From Pedobacter schmidteae (lineage in GTDB: Bacteria > Bacteroidota > Bacteroidia > Sphingobacteriales > Sphingobacteriaceae): a stretch of DNA of 6,466 nt. The stretch covers positions 1-6,466 of the forward strand of contig CAMDQV010000118.1 in NCBI GenBank assembly GCA_945906015.1, in the 5' to 3' direction. The notes beneath the pieces were generated by a model, which saw only the letters and a list, made by a program, of their open reading frames with translations, did not search any database and had not been told where the DNA came from. Of the stretch, positions 4,898 through 6,466 are shown piece by piece. The translations under genes were made by a program, and so were the position numbers. Numbering within the stretch: the first letter of the stretch is position 1; each line of letters begins with the position of its first letter.

Positions 4898-6466
4898 ATG
4901 AATCGGAACACGTATTTAAAACTGGCAGGATTGCTGGTGATTGTCTTTTTTTTGGGAATCTCTTTTATTGACAATGTTAAAGAAACTAACAGGGAACGGG
5001 TCAGAGAATTAGATCCAAAAGTTGAAAAGCTCAAGCTGCAACCAAATTTTAATGCAGAACACCTTTACAGCCCTTCTGAGAGCAAAAATGGCTCATGGGT
5101 TGCCATGACCTTCGATACTAAAGGAAGAATGATTGCTTGTGATCAATATGGATATTTATACCGATTAACCATTCCGCCAATTGGAACAGATGCTGTTAAA
5201 TCAAAAGTAACCGTAGAAAAATTAGAGCTGAAAATTGCCGGAGATACCTCTTCAGCAAAGATAAAAATGGGATATGCTCAAGGATTGTTATATGCATTTA
5301 ACAGTTTGTACGTAATGGTTAACCATGAAAGTGATACCTCGATGGCCAAAGGAAATGGCCTTTATCGCCTTCAGGACACCAATAATGATGACCAATATGA
5401 CAAAATTACAATGCTTAAAGATTTGGGAAAAGGCGGTGGTGAGCATGGGCCGCACAGTATGGTAATTTCTCCTGATCAGAAATCTATTCACCTCATAATC
5501 GGAAATCATGTGGATGTTCCAAAAATGGAAGCCTATCGTTTACCCGAAACCTGGCAGGAAGATAATTTATTTCCATTAATAAAAGATCCAAACGGGCATG
5601 CAAATGATCGTTATGCACCTGGAGGTTTCGTCGTAAAAATTAATCCTGAAGGAACAAACTGGGAGTTAATTAGTGCCGGCTACAGAAATGCATTCGATCT
5701 TGCCTTTAATGAAGTTGGCGATATGTTTGTGTATGACGCTGACATGGAATGGGATTTTGGTATGCCATGGTACAGGCCTACACGTATCAGTCATTCTACA
5801 AGCGGAAGCGAGTTTGGATGGCGCACAGGGAATAGCAAATGGTCACCAGCTTATCCGGATAATTTACCTGCTATATTAAATATCGGACAAGGCTCGCCTA
5901 CCAGCCTTTTCAGTGGTAATAATGCACGTTTTCCTGAAAAATATCGCAAAGGCCTGTTTGCTTTCGACTGGAGTTTTGGTATAATTTATGCCGTTCAACT
6001 TAGCCCTAGCGGATCTTCCTATAAAGCAACGGCCGAAGAATTTATATCAGGTGCACCACTTCCTTTAACAGATGGTATCATTGGGCCAGATGGAGCGATG
6101 TACTTTTTAACCGGTGGCCGAAAACTAGATTCAGACCTGTATCGTGTATATTATAACGACAACAAATTGCCTAATGCTCCACTAATTTCAAAACCCTCAT
6201 CCGATATTTTACAGGCACGAAATTTAAGAAGACAATTAGAAACCTTCCATGGAGCGCCCAATGCAACAGCAATAGCTCTTGCCTGGCCAAACATGAAAAA
6301 TAAAGATCGTTTTATTCGCTATGCTGCCCGTATTGCCATGGAGCACCAGCCTATTAGCCAGTGGCAAGAAAGAGCATTCAATGAAAAAGATCCTCAGATA
6401 CGTACTCAAGCCATGATTGCTTTGGCCAGAACTGCTAACAGAGGTTTACAAGTTAGGATGATCAAT
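4898..6466 (+). CDS. PVC-type heme-binding / dehydrogenase-like propeller protein with HEAT region, 3' partial
   Basis: N-terminal 523 residues of a large exported protein; the frame is open to the right edge without a stop. ATG 4898 is followed by a basic start and a hydrophobic stretch (about 8-25) that can be a signal peptide or membrane anchor; there is no lipobox Cys. The propeller covers about 45-430: LKLQPNFNAEHLYSP, MTFDTKGRMIACDQYGYLYRL, GEHGPHSMVISPD (181-193), GNHVDVP (202-208), SAGYRNAFDLAFN (259-271), YDADMEWDFGMPWYRPTR (279-296), SGSEFGWR and GQGSPTS (330-336). This series marks the family often annotated as PVC-type heme-binding or membrane-bound dehydrogenase-like, distantly similar to soluble glucose/sorbosone dehydrogenases. 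From about 441 an alpha-helical, HEAT-like region begins (RNLRRQLETFHG, RFIRYAARIAMEHQP). Known relatives usually continue with more HEAT repeats and a C-terminal cytochrome c CxxCH, which would lie outside the window; no CxxCH is present in the visible part. Substrate and activity are unknown. Confidence 0.88.
   Translation, partial: MNRNTYLKLAGLLVIVFFLGISFIDNVKETNRERVRELDPKVEKLKLQPNFNAEHLYSPSESKNGSWVAMTFDTKGRMIACDQYGYLYRLTIPPIGTDAVKSKVTVEKLELKIAGDTSSAKIKMGYAQGLLYAFNSLYVMVNHESDTSMAKGNGLYRLQDTNNDDQYDKITMLKDLGKGGGEHGPHSMVISPDQKSIHLIIGNHVDVPKMEAYRLPETWQEDNLFPLIKDPNGHANDRYAPGGFVVKINPEGTNWELISAGYRNAFDLAFNEVGDMFVYDADMEWDFGMPWYRPTRISHSTSGSEFGWRTGNSKWSPAYPDNLPAILNIGQGSPTSLFSGNNARFPEKYRKGLFAFDWSFGIIYAVQLSPSGSSYKATAEEFISGAPLPLTDGIIGPDGAMYFLTGGRKLDSDLYRVYYNDNKLPNAPLISKPSSDILQARNLRRQLETFHGAPNATAIALAWPNMKNKDRFIRYAARIAMEHQPISQWQERAFNEKDPQIRTQAMIALARTANRGLQVRMIN

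Noticed and set aside
5673..5879. 68-codon + strand frame inside the last gene
   Set aside because: It overlaps the conserved SAGYRN-to-YPDNLP part of the propeller in another frame and has low-quality composition; a shadow frame.

Overview
The window reads as an AT-rich chromosomal segment of a Bacteroidota bacterium, probably close to Sphingobacteriaceae or Cytophagales. This is inferred from three things: codon use rich in A/T-ending codons, no consistent Shine-Dalgarno sequence in front of the clear genes, and the families present. There is no marker gene to fix the taxonomy. The same families are best known from Planctomycetota and Verrucomicrobiota, so this looks like the Bacteroidota version of a 'planctomycete-type' cytochrome/DUF1501 locus.

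All clear genes lie on the + strand. Region 1 (1-1927) is the 3' part of a PSCyt1-DUF1549-DUF1553 c-type cytochrome protein, and its reading frame is open to the left edge. Region 2 (1937-3361) starts only 9 nt later and is a DUF1501 protein (alkaline-phosphatase-like fold) with a twin-arginine signal and a possible lipobox. Region 3 (3362-3667) is about 300 bp of very AT-rich intergenic DNA. It holds a doubtful 42-codon ORF behind an ideal Shine-Dalgarno, a tandem TACCTGT heptamer and a Bacteroidota-type -7 promoter match. Region 4 (3668-4822) is a seven-repeat FG-GAP/VCBS beta-propeller protein. Region 5 (4898-6466) is the N-terminal 523 residues of a large propeller plus HEAT protein of the PVC-type heme-binding/dehydrogenase-like family, cut by the right edge.

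The three genes whose N-termini are visible carry export signals, and the first is a multi-domain cytochrome normally exported. The locus therefore encodes an extracytoplasmic set: a c-type cytochrome, its usual DUF1501 partner, a Ca-loop propeller of a type often found near carbohydrate genes, and a dehydrogenase-like heme-binding propeller. A plausible but unproven reading is an oxidative module acting on a sugar or other organic substrate at the cell surface or in the periplasm. No glycoside hydrolase, sulfatase, SusC/SusD, regulator, RNA gene, mobile element or CRISPR array is visible, so the substrate cannot be named. The families are known, but their biochemistry is largely uncharacterised. 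I see no clearly new system. The points most worth a second look are the sequence variants in the cytochrome and DUF1501 proteins and the motif-rich gap between the two gene pairs.
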